The translations under genes and the position numbers were made by a program. A model generated the notes under the pieces. The model was not told the DNA's origin. It did not search any database and was given only the letters and a program-made list of their open reading frames with translations. This document shows positions 61,801 to 64,000 of a stretch of 64,000 nt of DNA, one piece after another. Source of the DNA: Dama dama (Eukaryota > Chordata > Mammalia > Artiodactyla > Cervidae); the NCBI RefSeq assembly GCF_033118175.1, contig NC_083697.1:21860001-21924000 (forward strand), read 5' to 3'. How positions within the stretch are numbered: the stretch's first letter is position 1; the number at the start of each line of letters is the position of its first letter.

Positions 61801-62947
61801 AAAGTCATTTAATAAATATAAATGTCTCTCCATGAATTATTAGAGTATACTATAAGTAGATTCAAAGTTTTCATTTTAACTGAACAATAAAAAGAATCAT
61901 TGACAATGTAAAAGAAAAACGAATAAAGGAAGCCTAAAAATGCCATGAAAATATATGAGAGGGAAAGCTAAAAAATACGATGCTGTAAGCTTCAAATACT
62001 AATATATGGTATTTTTCACTCAAGCCAATTTTATCTACTATTCATTTTAATAATTATCATAGTTTGTCTTAAATAAAACTTTGGGTATCACCTAGAACAA
62101 TAAAATGTATTAGTTTACAGTAGTTTTTGGATAACTTAGTATAGTCGGTAAACCATAAGAAGCTGAGGTAGAAAACTGACTAAAATATGCTGCATACAGG
62201 TGTGGAATATGTTTTCAGGAGAAGCTACAGAAGAAAAACTTGTAAGAGAAAATGGGTAGCATGGAACTTTGGGTCACTATAGATTTTCAACACCTTTCAT
62301 AGAATTTTAGTGGATAAAGATGCCGCATCTATCACATGCTAACAAAAGTCATTCATCTTTAAATCTTATATGAAACCAGATGAAAGTAATTCCTTAAATG
62401 GACTTGGATTTAAGTACTTACTGGAAGCATTCTACTAGAAAAGGTGTCCATGTATATGGCATTTCTCATTGACTACAGAAAAAGATTTATTGTCATTCAA
62501 ATAATCAAATCAAATAATTTTAAATTGGACGTTTAAAGTATAAATGTTCAGTTATCAGAATGAGAGCCATTTTTAGCAAAAGTGAAAAGAGAAACTTTAA
62601 AAAAATCTGATTCAGAATTCTGTGACAATGACCAGCATTGATCATTTCCACTGAAAACTTCAAACTGTGGAATATTCAGCACTGGAATAAGTTCTTCACT
62701 ATTTCCCCAAACCCATTAACATAATCTAACCATTCATACCATTTTTAGGCATTTGCTAAGGAAAAAGCCATTAAACAGGAAGACATTCAAACCAGTGTCA
62801 TATTTTCCCCACCTTACTATAGGAAATTCCATCAAAAACAGATGTTATTTCATCAGGAGTTGTCACAGTGACTACAATTGGGTGTGAAGATATCAAAGAA
62901 TCATCCTCTTGCACAGGTAATACATCGTCAAGTATCATCTGATCACG
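16038..62947 (-). CDS. ENPEP: ENPEP (glutamyl aminopeptidase / aminopeptidase A), 3' coding half, 14 exons
   Basis: Minus-strand spliced gene. Joining 62813-62947, 60390-60455, 57894-57959, 57605-57756, 47036-47115, 37979-38112, 37798-37853, 29352-29502, 28262-28335, 28049-28153, 27792-27962, 24575-24715, 17226-17304 and 16038-16184 (in reverse order) gives 1557 nt, 518 residues plus TAA. I recognise the protein as ENPEP from stretches such as SLISSHPIVVTVTTPDEI and GNAFLKINPDHIGFYRVNYE. ENPEP is a type II membrane zinc ectopeptidase that removes N-terminal Glu/Asp, for example turning angiotensin II into angiotensin III. The window holds the end of catalytic domain II, beta-sandwich domain III and helical domain IV; the membrane anchor and HEXXH zinc site are upstream of it. 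Seven N-x-S/T sequons fit an ectodomain. No stop or frameshift is seen, so the gene looks functional. Confidence 0.96.
16185..17225. other. Last ENPEP intron
   Basis: Holds a 125-codon plus-strand ORF (16336-16713) rich in Cys, Leu and Phe that resembles no family I know; I treat it as chance. No repeat recognised with confidence. A C-rich run lies at 16804-16825. Confidence 0.5.
17226..17304 (-). CDS. ENPEP: ENPEP penultimate exon: RNLGRIVTIAEPFNTE segment with substrate arginine
   Basis: 79 nt. The acceptor reads tttctcttcag and the donor GTAGGG. It completes Arg and encodes YTLNNRNLGRIVTIAEPFNT then ELQLWQ. From memory of the human enzyme, the Arg of N-N-R-N-L-G (human position 887) contacts bound substrate; it is kept here. 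The upstream intron is about 7.3 kb and holds two BovB fragments and two Bov-tA copies. Confidence 0.95.
17305..18520. other. ENPEP intron, unique AT-rich sequence
   Basis: No repeat or exon recognised. The first part of the 7.3-kb intron between the exon at 24575 and the exon at 17226, on the 3' side. Confidence 0.5.
18534..18719 (-). mobile_element. Bov-tA SINE
   Basis: The inverted tRNA-like head is at the right and the BovA part at the left (gtcgctcagtcgtgtctgac). Flanked by a 13-bp target-site duplication, ctttcagattggt, at 18521-18533 and 18720-18732. Confidence 0.93.
18733..19691. other. ENPEP intron, mostly unclassified
   Basis: 19000-19560 has the C/T-rich character of diverged L2 sequence but I cannot place it. 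No exon seen. Confidence 0.35.
19692..19719 (+). repeat. (AC)n microsatellite
   Basis: Fourteen AC dinucleotides in a row. Confidence 0.97.
19805..20695 (-). mobile_element. BovB LINE 3' fragment with intact YADD motif
   Basis: Minus strand, from the 3' end at 19805 to about 20695. The ORF 20192-20659 reads MRNAGLDEAQAGIKIAGRNI, then NNLRYADDTTF and, later, VVMYGCESWTIKKS, where a stop ends it. RT motif C is intact, but the copy is 5'-truncated and cannot act on its own. Confidence 0.93.
20870..21560 (+). mobile_element. L2 LINE 3' end, split by a Bov-tA SINE
   Basis: 20870-21190 (aattcagctcagtcatcact, gggaagcccttaacttcc) and 21430-21560 (tagactctaaactccatgaa to tttattgaatgaaagaa) are collinear parts of an L2 3' end. 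A Bov-tA lies between them. Confidence 0.7.
21201..21408 (+). mobile_element. Bov-tA SINE in the L2
   Basis: Begins gcttccctggtggctcaga (tRNA-Glu-like head with A box), then the gacctgggtttgatcc B-box region and the BovA part ending at aacactttcac. The target-site duplication is not clear. Confidence 0.9.
21565..22470. mobile_element. Old L1M fragments
   Basis: 21565-21910 reads as plus-strand old L1 (atattggcaagggttggaaa, ttaactcagcagtattgctt, attatccaatagatggagat). 22150-22420 looks like inverted L1M. Diverged; limits approximate. Confidence 0.55.
22520..23205 (+). mobile_element. BovB LINE 3' fragment
   Basis: Starts at the NIQKTKIMAS codons, passes GSKITADGDCSHEIKRRLLL and VMYGCESWTVKKAEC, and ends in three ACTGA repeats. 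Similar in sequence and breakpoint to the copy at 30241-30950. The antisense ORF 22605-23093 is its shadow. Confidence 0.93.
23206..24097. other. ENPEP intron, unique AT-rich sequence
   Basis: No exon or repeat recognised. Confidence 0.5.
24098..24300 (-). mobile_element. Bov-tA SINE
   Basis: Inverted Bov-tA: ttgctcggtcgtgtctgact at the left, tRNA-like head (minus gtttccctgtagctca) at the right. About 280 bp from the 24575-24715 ENPEP exon. Confidence 0.9.
24575..24715 (-). CDS. ENPEP: ENPEP exon (47 residues with split codons): YLDLLKDPNLIKTQD to NWEYLVN
   Basis: 141 nt. The acceptor reads gacttcttttag and the donor GTGAGG. It completes Arg and encodes YLDLLKDPNLIKTQDVFTVI, then ISYNSYGKTMAWNWIQLNWE and YLVN. 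The W-x-W-x-x-x-N-W motif is characteristic of the last helices of M1 aminopeptidases. A Bov-tA copy sits about 280 bp downstream in the intron. Confidence 0.96.
25105..25403 (-). mobile_element. CHR-type tRNA-Glu SINE
   Basis: Inverted: ttttggctgtgctgggtctt at the left, the tRNA head at the right (ccaccagggaggtcc). Diverged. Confidence 0.88.
25443..25820 (+). mobile_element. BovB LINE 3' fragment (about 380 bp)
   Basis: Begins at the gatgcttttgaactgtggtg block and ends tgaactgaactgaa. Encodes LQYFGHLIRRTDSSEKTL, then AWRAAVHGVAKSQT. 5'-truncated. Confidence 0.92.
26080..26292 (+). mobile_element. Bov-tA SINE
   Basis: Head ggagcttcccaggtggcac, tail ending in a short AC run. Perfect 13-bp target-site duplication, aaggcatctaagt, at 26067-26079 and 26293-26305. 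Confidence 0.94.
26897..27201 (+). mobile_element. BovB LINE 3' fragment (about 305 bp)
   Basis: Begins atccatcctaaaggagatc and ends gagcgactgaactgaactg. Encodes LQYFGHLMQRVDSLEKTL. 5'-truncated. It lies 590 bp downstream of the 27792 exon on the gene's strand. Confidence 0.92.
27792..27962 (-). CDS. ENPEP: ENPEP exon (57 residues with split codons): LPVNLRLLVYRYG to NVTLLS
   Basis: 171 nt, the largest exon in the window. The acceptor reads cttcttctag and the donor is the consensus GTAAGC. It encodes LPVNLRLLVYRYGMQNSGNE, then SWNYTLEQYQKTSLAQEKEK and KLLYGLASVKNVTLLS. Sequons: NYT and NVT. The Y-x-G-x-x-x-G motif and the helix LYGLAS are family features of the ERAP1_C-like domain. Confidence 0.96.
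28049..28153 (-). CDS. ENPEP: ENPEP exon (35 residues with split codons): LACKMGDSDALNNAS segment
   Basis: 105 nt. The acceptor is a strong pyrimidine tract ending cttag. The donor GTGACT is less typical. It encodes LLRASVLGLACKMGDSDALN through ASQLFQEWLTGTV and two bases of the next codon. Sequon: NAS. The upstream intron is only 108 bp and the downstream one 86 bp, a tight exon cluster. Confidence 0.95.
28262..28335 (-). CDS. ENPEP: ENPEP exon (24 codons + 2 nt): QVKPIADFLGWND segment
   Basis: 74 nt. The acceptor reads tttatttcag and the donor GTAATT. It encodes KYFRDQVKPIADFLGWNDIG then DHLT and two bases of a Lys codon. The L-G-W-x-D-x-G-D-H motif is typical of the M1 C-terminal domain. 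It is the second of four exons packed into 27.8-29.5 kb. Confidence 0.95.
29352..29502 (-). CDS. ENPEP: ENPEP exon (50 codons + 1 nt): helical domain, LNLTKYL to ELYPVIE
   Basis: 151 nt. The acceptor has a long pyrimidine run ending cttag and the donor is GTAATG. It completes the Arg codon, then encodes AQLLNYKEALNLTKYLKEEK through PWHRVISAVTYIISMFEDDK to ELYPVIE, ending in phase 0. Sequon: NLT. It belongs to the helical C-terminal domain that closes over the active site. The upstream intron of about 8.3 kb carries BovB and Bov-A2 copies. Confidence 0.96.
29503..30240. other. ENPEP intron, unique AT-rich sequence
   Basis: No exon or repeat recognised. A T run acts as the pyrimidine tract of the 29352-29502 exon. 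Confidence 0.5.
30241..30950 (+). mobile_element. BovB LINE 3' fragment (about 710 bp)
   Basis: Runs from the SEKADLKLNIQKTKI region to an (ACTGA)-like end at 30950. Its plus ORF includes VVMYGCESWTVKKAECRRVD. It shares variants with the copies at 22520 and 26897 (for example gcatctcgtcccatcac in the first, gggattgggggcaggagg in the second), so they belong to one subfamily. Confidence 0.93.
31185..31582 (-). mobile_element. BovB LINE 3' fragment
   Basis: Inverted BovB 3' end (ttgttgttcagtcactcaat to ctcagctttctttatgg). Tail-to-tail with the plus copy ending at 30950, 235 bp away. Confidence 0.92.
32189..32464 (-). mobile_element. Bov-A2 SINE
   Basis: Two inverted BovA units, with the CTG-rich tail at the left (gctactgctgctaagttgc). 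Flanked by a 12-bp target-site duplication, cacatcatgcta, at 32177-32188 and 32465-32476. Confidence 0.92.
32525..32700 (+). mobile_element. MER5-like hAT DNA transposon remnant
   Basis: Reads as a diverged MER5 element: gattctcaagtttgagcatg, atctggaaggttttttaaca, gactcagcaggtctggtgta, cacaagttcccagcaatgct. Non-autonomous, old. Confidence 0.7.
32700..33112 (+). mobile_element. Possible old LTR (MaLR/ERVL-like) fragment
   Basis: C/T-rich sequence with a polyadenylation-like ctctttcaataaaccacatg at 33032-33051 followed by ctccatttcagactctgctt, a pattern seen in mammalian solo LTRs. No coding part. Family uncertain. Confidence 0.4.
33113..34378. other. Unclassified GC-richer block in ENPEP intron
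   Basis: Less AT-rich than its surroundings. Contains two TATA-like motifs, ctataaaaagcatctataaaaagg, at 33809-33832, and long C/T-rich runs. Short ORFs on both strands (33218-33496, 33345-33545) match nothing I know. May be an old LTR or DNA element. Confidence 0.3.
34379..34505 (+). mobile_element. Bov-tA/BovA SINE, 5'-truncated
   Basis: Only the BovA part is present (ttggagtaggaaatgccta to catgactgagcaactaacac). No tRNA head. Confidence 0.88.
34509..35886. other. Unclassified intronic sequence
   Basis: 34509-35260 continues the GC-richer character. The minus-strand ORFs 34839-35027 and 34844-35038 overlap in different frames, so at most one could be real; neither is recognised. 35300-35430 has an LTR-like look. 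35430-35886 shows nothing. Confidence 0.3.
35887..36012 (-). mobile_element. CHR-type SINE, short
   Basis: A T run, then ggccacaccatgcagctttc to accaccagggaattccct: inverted tRNA-Glu SINE head with a short body. Confidence 0.85.
36060..36120 (+). mobile_element. L2 3' end fragment
   Basis: The phrase gtaggtgctcaataaatatt with tgaatgaa-like end is the L2 3' terminus. Confidence 0.6.
36259..36457 (-). mobile_element. Bov-tA SINE
   Basis: Inverted Bov-tA (ttgtttagttgctaaattgt to caccactgagctacca). No clear target-site duplication. Confidence 0.9.
36550..36975 (-). mobile_element. MIR (36550-36690) and L2 (36830-36975) fragments
   Basis: 36550-36690 reads as inverted MIR (cactcacttattcctcaca, agacaagttaagaaactctc). 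36830-36975 reads as inverted L2 3' end (gggccaggcacagttaggag, ctaccttcatgaaacttata). Confidence 0.6.
36976..37797. other. ENPEP intron, unique sequence
   Basis: Nothing recognised apart from A/T runs. Confidence 0.5.
37798..37853 (-). CDS. ENPEP: ENPEP exon (18 codons + 2 nt): SADRASFIDDAF segment
   Basis: 56 nt. The acceptor is tctctcttcccag and the donor the consensus GTAGGT. It encodes DFSSADRASFIDDAFALA plus two bases of an Arg codon. The DRA-x-L/F-I-D-D-A/V-F motif is the first helix pair of the C-terminal domain in M1 enzymes. It is the smallest exon seen here; its phases fit both neighbours. Confidence 0.95.
37979..38112 (-). CDS. ENPEP: ENPEP exon (44 codons + 2 nt): end of domain III, start of ERAP1_C-like domain
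   Basis: 134 nt. The acceptor reads actaccacag, and the donor is the consensus GTAAGA after ACG. It encodes ITLESTHSGNAFLKINPDHI then GFYRVNYE. The G-F/Y-Y-R-V-N-Y motif marks the junction between the beta-sandwich and the C-terminal helical domain in family M1. The exon ends SLHHT in phase 0. The next exon is only 125 bp downstream. Confidence 0.96.
38113..38949. other. ENPEP intron, unique AT-rich sequence
   Basis: No repeat or exon recognised; short ORFs in both directions look like chance. Confidence 0.5.
38950..39115 (+). mobile_element. BovB LINE 3' end, short
   Basis: Starts ggcaggaggagaaggggttg and ends in ctgaactgaactga. The flanks actcaaaata and actccaaata suggest a diverged target-site duplication of about 10 bp. 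Strongly 5'-truncated. Confidence 0.88.
39220..40009. other. Intronic sequence with an unassigned ancient-repeat look
   Basis: 39270-39720 (ctactataataatctagggc, gatgatgaaaatagatgatg) resembles old interspersed repeats by wording, but I cannot name the family. An 81-codon plus ORF (39475-39720) lies in it and is probably chance. Confidence 0.3.
40010..40245 (+). mobile_element. MIR SINE
   Basis: Reads in order: ctgacttactagctgtgtga, tcttggccgaatcacttgac, gggctattgtgaagattaaa. Good MIR match in plus orientation. A weaker inverted MIR-like piece follows at about 40340-40460. Confidence 0.8.
40461..44009. other. Long intronic stretch without gene
   Basis: 40660-41000 may be old L1M. 43010-43150 and 43720-43800 may be L2 fragments. 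The CT-rich run at 42557-42588 is low complexity. ORFs such as 41228-41590 (plus) and 43345-43725 (minus) are not conserved families I know and have no supporting signals. Otherwise nothing recognised. Confidence 0.35.
44010..44255 (+). mobile_element. L2 3' region fragment
   Basis: C/T-rich coding-end sequence, then ctccctagacagtaagtgct and tctctataccgacccctgtg, matching the L2 3' pattern. Cut by the next SINE. Confidence 0.55.
44258..44385 (-). mobile_element. BovA SINE unit
   Basis: Inverted single BovA unit (agtcgctcagtcgtgtccga to gccatttccttcgccattga), with no tRNA head. High similarity to the family, likely young. Confidence 0.9.
44386..45059. other. ENPEP intron, unique sequence
   Basis: Nothing recognised; A/T-rich. 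Confidence 0.45.
45060..45378 (+). mobile_element. CHR-type tRNA-Glu SINE, near full-length
   Basis: Head gggcttccctggtggctcag with pol III A box (tggctcagtgg) and a diverged B box (ggttggatctg), then the body gcaaccatcgagcctgtgc to the A-rich end at 45378. It is derived from a tRNA-Glu gene but is not a tRNA gene. Confidence 0.9.
45440..45945 (+). mobile_element. Old L1 3' end
   Basis: Plus-strand L1 3' sequence: ttcataatagccacaagaca, catcaactgatgaacagata, tggtgatggttacacatatc, attgtatctcaataaagc, ending in an AATAAA-type signal. Confidence 0.85.
46455..46481 (+). repeat. (ATGG)n microsatellite
   Basis: Six to seven units of the tetranucleotide, followed by degenerate units to about 46495. 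Confidence 0.95.
46683..46757 (+). repeat. Purine-rich (GA) low-complexity tract
   Basis: About 75 bases almost wholly A and G (aaagaaaggaagagaaaagg and on). Confidence 0.9.
47036..47115 (-). CDS. ENPEP: ENPEP exon (27 residues with split codons): beta-sandwich domain
   Basis: 80 nt, starts with the third base of a Gly codon and ends with the first base of another. The acceptor reads aaaaactag and the donor GTAAAT. It encodes YTWNIPVKWIEDDEQRITLY then NRSETG; Y-x-W-x-I-P is the usual start of the M1 beta-sandwich domain. Sequon: NRS. It is too short to stand out as an ORF; phase agreement with both neighbours supports it. The flanking introns are about 10.5 kb (upstream) and 8.9 kb (downstream). 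Confidence 0.93.
47116..49107. other. ENPEP intron, mostly unassigned
   Basis: 48190-48540 is less AT-rich and carries ORFs on both strands (48205-48408 plus, 48239-48439 minus) that mirror each other; no family recognised. Possibly an old repeat. The rest shows nothing. Confidence 0.35.
49125..49496 (-). mobile_element. Bovine-type L1 3' end, 5'-truncated
   Basis: Inverted L1: poly-T and ATT runs (49125-49210) as the inverted poly-A tail, then ccagtgggttttgtcataca to ttctgcatatagggttatca. Perfect 17-bp target-site duplication, tcaagagtatattttta, at 49108-49124 and 49497-49513, so the insertion is fairly young. Confidence 0.93.
49571..49776 (-). mobile_element. Bov-tA SINE in a TG-rich site
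   Basis: Inverted Bov-tA (cttaattgctcagtcgtgtc to ggccaccagggaagccc). The flanks on both sides are atatatgtgtgtg-like, probably the target-site duplication. Confidence 0.92.
49777..49808 (+). repeat. (TG)n(TA)n microsatellite
   Basis: TG run followed by a TA run next to the SINE. Confidence 0.93.
49809..50655. other. ENPEP intron, unique sequence
   Basis: Nothing recognised. Confidence 0.45.
50656..50808 (+). mobile_element. Bov-tA SINE, 3'-truncated
   Basis: Head gggcttcccttgtggctcag through tcccatggacagaggagcct; the last part of the BovA unit is missing. Confidence 0.9.
50809..52227. other. ENPEP intron, mostly unassigned
   Basis: 51880-52220 is C/T-rich and could be L2. A 65-codon plus ORF at 51470-51667 has no recognised relatives. 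Nothing else seen. Confidence 0.35.
52228..52390 (+). mobile_element. MIR SINE
   Basis: Reads ggagccagactgcctgcagt, ctctgtgcaaccttgaataa, taatcatgttctgcctaaat: a diverged MIR. Confidence 0.65.
52391..53504. other. ENPEP intron, unassigned
   Basis: 53030-53230 is G-rich. No exon or repeat named. Confidence 0.4.
53505..54340 (-). mobile_element. L1 LINE fragment (antisense)
   Basis: Inverted L1: ttggaatataattgacttac, atgctatacagtaggttcct-like, ggctattataaatagtgctg, ccagcagttattgtttatag. Frames broken. Confidence 0.88.
54567..54770 (+). mobile_element. Bov-tA SINE
   Basis: Head ggggcttctgtgataactca to tttcattttcacttcac. Target-site duplication taagtattgttg / taagtagtgttg at 54555-54566 and 54771-54782 (one mismatch). 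Confidence 0.92.
55559..55607 (+). mobile_element. Head-only SINE fragment (49 bp)
   Basis: Only the tRNA-like 5' part (gggcttccctggtagctcag to agtgcagg) is present. Flanked by an 11-bp perfect repeat, agactcctttt, at 55548-55558 and 55608-55618. The B box and the 3' part are absent. Confidence 0.85.
55700..57468 (-). mobile_element. Probable old L1/HAL1 element (antisense)
   Basis: T-rich strand with L1-like wording, ending ctcaatccaccattttgaac near 57460, a pattern I associate with the inverted 5' end of old mammalian L1 or HAL1. 55700-56130 may be separate. Limits and family are tentative. It stops about 135 bp from the ENPEP exon. Confidence 0.45.
57605..57756 (-). CDS. ENPEP: ENPEP exon (50 codons + 2 nt): end of catalytic domain, start of domain III
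   Basis: 152 nt, enters in phase 0 and leaves after two bases of a Gly codon. The acceptor is a strong pyrimidine tract ending cttag. The donor GTACGA is weaker than its neighbours but keeps G at +5. It includes VKEVMDTWTNQMGYPVLNV, the W-T-x-Q-x-G-Y/F-P-V signature that closes the M1 catalytic domain, then KRFLLDSRAN. Sequons: NIT and NSS. An unspliced ORF runs through the donor into the intron but carries no ENPEP similarity there. Confidence 0.95.
57894..57959 (-). CDS. ENPEP: ENPEP exon (22 codons): YLKKYKFQNAKTSDFW segment
   Basis: 66 nt, phase 0 at both ends. The acceptor reads cacatgcag and the donor GTAATG. It encodes NYLKKYKFQNAKTSDFWEAL followed by EE. The helix with the conserved DFW (DLW in other M1 enzymes) belongs to the end of the catalytic domain. 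The next exon is only 137 bp downstream. Confidence 0.95.
57960..58498. other. ENPEP intron, unique sequence
   Basis: Nothing recognised. Confidence 0.45.
58507..58842. mobile_element. hAT-type MITE with terminal inverted repeats
   Basis: Left end cagggctctcagcaaact and right end agtttgcagacttttg are imperfect inverted repeats. The inside reads gagccatataagtctctgtc, caactactcaactctgcc and ctggatttggcccacaagct, known wording of an old mammalian DNA transposon. Flanks ctctaagc and ttctaaag (58499-58506, 58843-58850) fit an 8-bp duplication, as in hAT elements. Family name not certain. Confidence 0.7.
58851..60389. other. ENPEP intron, unique sequence
   Basis: Nothing recognised with confidence. 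Confidence 0.45.
60390..60455 (-). CDS. ENPEP: ENPEP exon (22 codons): GASILRML helix segment
   Basis: 66 nt, phase 0 at both ends. The acceptor reads catcatag and the donor GTATGA. It encodes GASILRMLENWITPEKFQAG followed by CQ. The G-A/S-S-x-L-R-M-L segment directly follows the catalytic-tyrosine motif in M1 aminopeptidases, so normal splicing joins it straight to the 62813-62947 exon. A possible alternative exon lies between the two, at 62422-62472. Confidence 0.95.
60932..61030 (+). repeat. 25-bp tandem repeat, four units
   Basis: The unit aatatagattagacatataa plus tttct repeats at 60932, 60957, 60982 and 61007 with almost no change (one A-to-G in the third unit). The fourth unit is broken by a Bov-tA. 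Confidence 0.93.
61031..61244 (+). mobile_element. Bov-tA SINE in the 25-bp repeat
   Basis: Head gaagcccaggtgtctcagt to cacaactgagcactatccac. Perfect 14-bp target-site duplication, agacatataattta, at 61017-61030 and 61245-61258. Confidence 0.94.
61400..61610 (+). mobile_element. Bov-tA SINE
   Basis: Head gggcttcctggtgacttagt to ttagtgactaaacaataac. Target-site duplication tagatttaaa at 61390-61399 and 61611-61620. It lies only 155 bp downstream of the previous SINE, in the same orientation. Confidence 0.92.
61621..62421. other. ENPEP intron, unique sequence
   Basis: Nothing recognised; a candidate cryptic exon follows at 62422-62472. Confidence 0.45.
62422..62472 (-). other. Candidate cryptic exon in ENPEP intron (17 codons, phase 0)
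   Basis: The minus strand shows a pyrimidine tract ending tctttttctgtag, then 51 nt without a stop, then a near-perfect donor CCA/GTAAGT. The flanking ENPEP exons meet in phase 0, so inclusion would add SMRNAIYMDTFSSRMLP between ISYSK and GASILRML without a frameshift. Human ENPEP and other M1 enzymes, as I recall them, have nothing here, and an insert next to the catalytic tyrosine might harm activity. Seen: signals and frame. Inferred: that it is ever spliced. Confidence 0.35.
62813..62947 (-). CDS. ENPEP: ENPEP exon (45 codons): catalytic-domain segment with the ISYSK tyrosine
   Basis: 135 nt, phase 0 at both ends. The acceptor reads tttcag and the donor is GTGGGG after AAG. The exon starts RDQM and ends DGISYSK. 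The tyrosine of ISYSK (about residue 480 of the full protein) is the conserved M1-family tyrosine that stabilises the tetrahedral transition state. It is the most upstream exon I can find; 62950-64000 shows no further exon. If human numbering holds, this is exon 7 of 20. Confidence 0.95.
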
Positions 62948-62949
62948 CT

Positions 62950-64000
62950 GAAATGACAATGAACCAAAGAAATATAGCACTTTATACTGGTTTATATATA
63001 AAAATATTTATATAATAAAGATTGACTCATGTTATTTAAAGCAAGCATTAGGTGGTCAATTAATCATATTTGGCATTGATTTTTCTACACTGATTCTACA
63101 CTGATTCCATTCCCTTCCCCTACATATAATTCCTTTGACTTTTCCCCTATATGGCTGGCCAAAAAGACACAAGCGTTTTTAAATTGTTTCTGCTATTTCT
63201 GTATGTCTTTCAGACATGTGCCAAACTTCTCAGGCTCTGTTTCCATATCTGCACAACAGGAATGATGGTATCACCTCACAAATTTGTCTGAGAAGTAAGG
63301 AAGAATGTTGATTTGCCAAAAAAGGATGTTTTAGGGGTCTTTTCTGCCAACTAATCATTGGAATTTGGATTATTCATTATTGAAGAAAATACTAACTTTT
63401 GCATTAGTTCTAATAGTTACCTTCTCATTCCAACCCTAGGTTTTCACAGCAAAATAGAGTGGTTGAGAGGTCTAGCCCTATAGTCAAACTTTGTGGGTTC
63501 AAAGCTCATTATCTCGACATGTAAGTTTAAGTAATTTCCCTCACTCATTAAATAGGAGTAATGATGGCAGCTACTTTTCAGAAATGTGCAGAGGATTTAA
63601 TGAGACAATGCATGCAAGCATTTGACATAGTACCTGGCACAGAGTGAAATCTTAACACATTAGCTCCTATAATCATTTTGATCCTTAATTAGTTAGAATC
63701 TGAAATCTAGCTCTAATAAAGCACTGCTAATAAAAAATCAAAAGCTTTATTGGTCTTACTTAATCAAAAAACATTTCCAAAAGGGAGCATGCTATATTAG
63801 TTTACATTTTCCAAGTTTGTGAATTCCATTAATAATAGGCAGGATACTATTGTCAAATGATGACTGTCAATCAAGGTAATTTGATTTAGATTTTAATTTT
63901 TGTGCCCCTAAAATGTTTTGGTAAGAAGAAAGAATCTTATTCTCAATGTCGGTAAATTTGACTCTAGTCTTGGTTGTGTTACCAATTGTCTATGTAATAG
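62950..64000. other. ENPEP intron (5' side) with a MIR copy
   Basis: 63455-63680 reads as a plus MIR (gtcaaactttgtgggttcaa, aatttccctcactcattaaa, tttaatgagacaatgcatgc). I searched for the preceding ENPEP exon (ending WQM) and did not find it, so it lies beyond the window. Confidence 0.6.

Overview
The window is ruminant (bovid) nuclear DNA. The clearest sign is its repeats: many copies of the BovB LINE (RTE clade), BovB-related SINEs (Bov-tA, Bov-A2), cetartiodactyl tRNA-Glu SINEs (CHR type), a bovine-type L1 3' end, and old mammalian MIR, L2, L1M and hAT copies. I cannot tell cattle from buffalo, sheep or goat without an alignment.

The only gene I can support is the 3' half of ENPEP (glutamyl aminopeptidase, aminopeptidase A, peptidase family M1), on the minus strand. 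Fourteen coding exons lie between 62947 (most upstream in the window) and the stop codon at 16038. Every exon has AG/GT splice borders, the phases agree at every junction, and they join into one open frame of 518 codons plus stop. This covers the end of the catalytic domain (including the catalytic tyrosine of the ISYSK motif), the beta-sandwich domain and the whole C-terminal helical (ERAP1_C-like) domain. The N-terminus, membrane anchor and zinc-binding HEXXH motif lie beyond position 64000. If the gene has 20 exons, as I recall for human ENPEP, these are exons 7 to 20.

Layout. 1-16 kb is downstream of ENPEP and mostly repeats. It includes a BovB copy with a 284-bp internal tandem duplication (1-1496) and a three-level nest: an antisense L1 (about 4430-12720) carrying a minus BovB (5358-10354), itself split by a plus BovB (7600-9743) with a 14-bp target-site duplication. 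16-28 kb holds the last two exons, then exon 18, with BovB and Bov-tA copies in the introns. 27.8-29.5 kb is a cluster of four exons. 29.5-37.8 kb is an intron with BovB, Bov-A2, a MER5-like element and an unclassified GC-richer block. 37.8-38.1 kb holds two exons, 47.0 kb one exon, 57.6-60.5 kb three and 62.8 kb one. The introns between them hold L1, L2, MIR, Bov-tA and one hAT-type element.

No bacterial, phage, CRISPR or intact viral system is present. The least explained items are a phase-compatible 51-bp cryptic exon inside ENPEP (62422-62472), a splice-flanked 47-codon open segment of unknown origin (12729-12870), the nested inverted BovB pair, and the GC-richer block at 33.1-35.4 kb.
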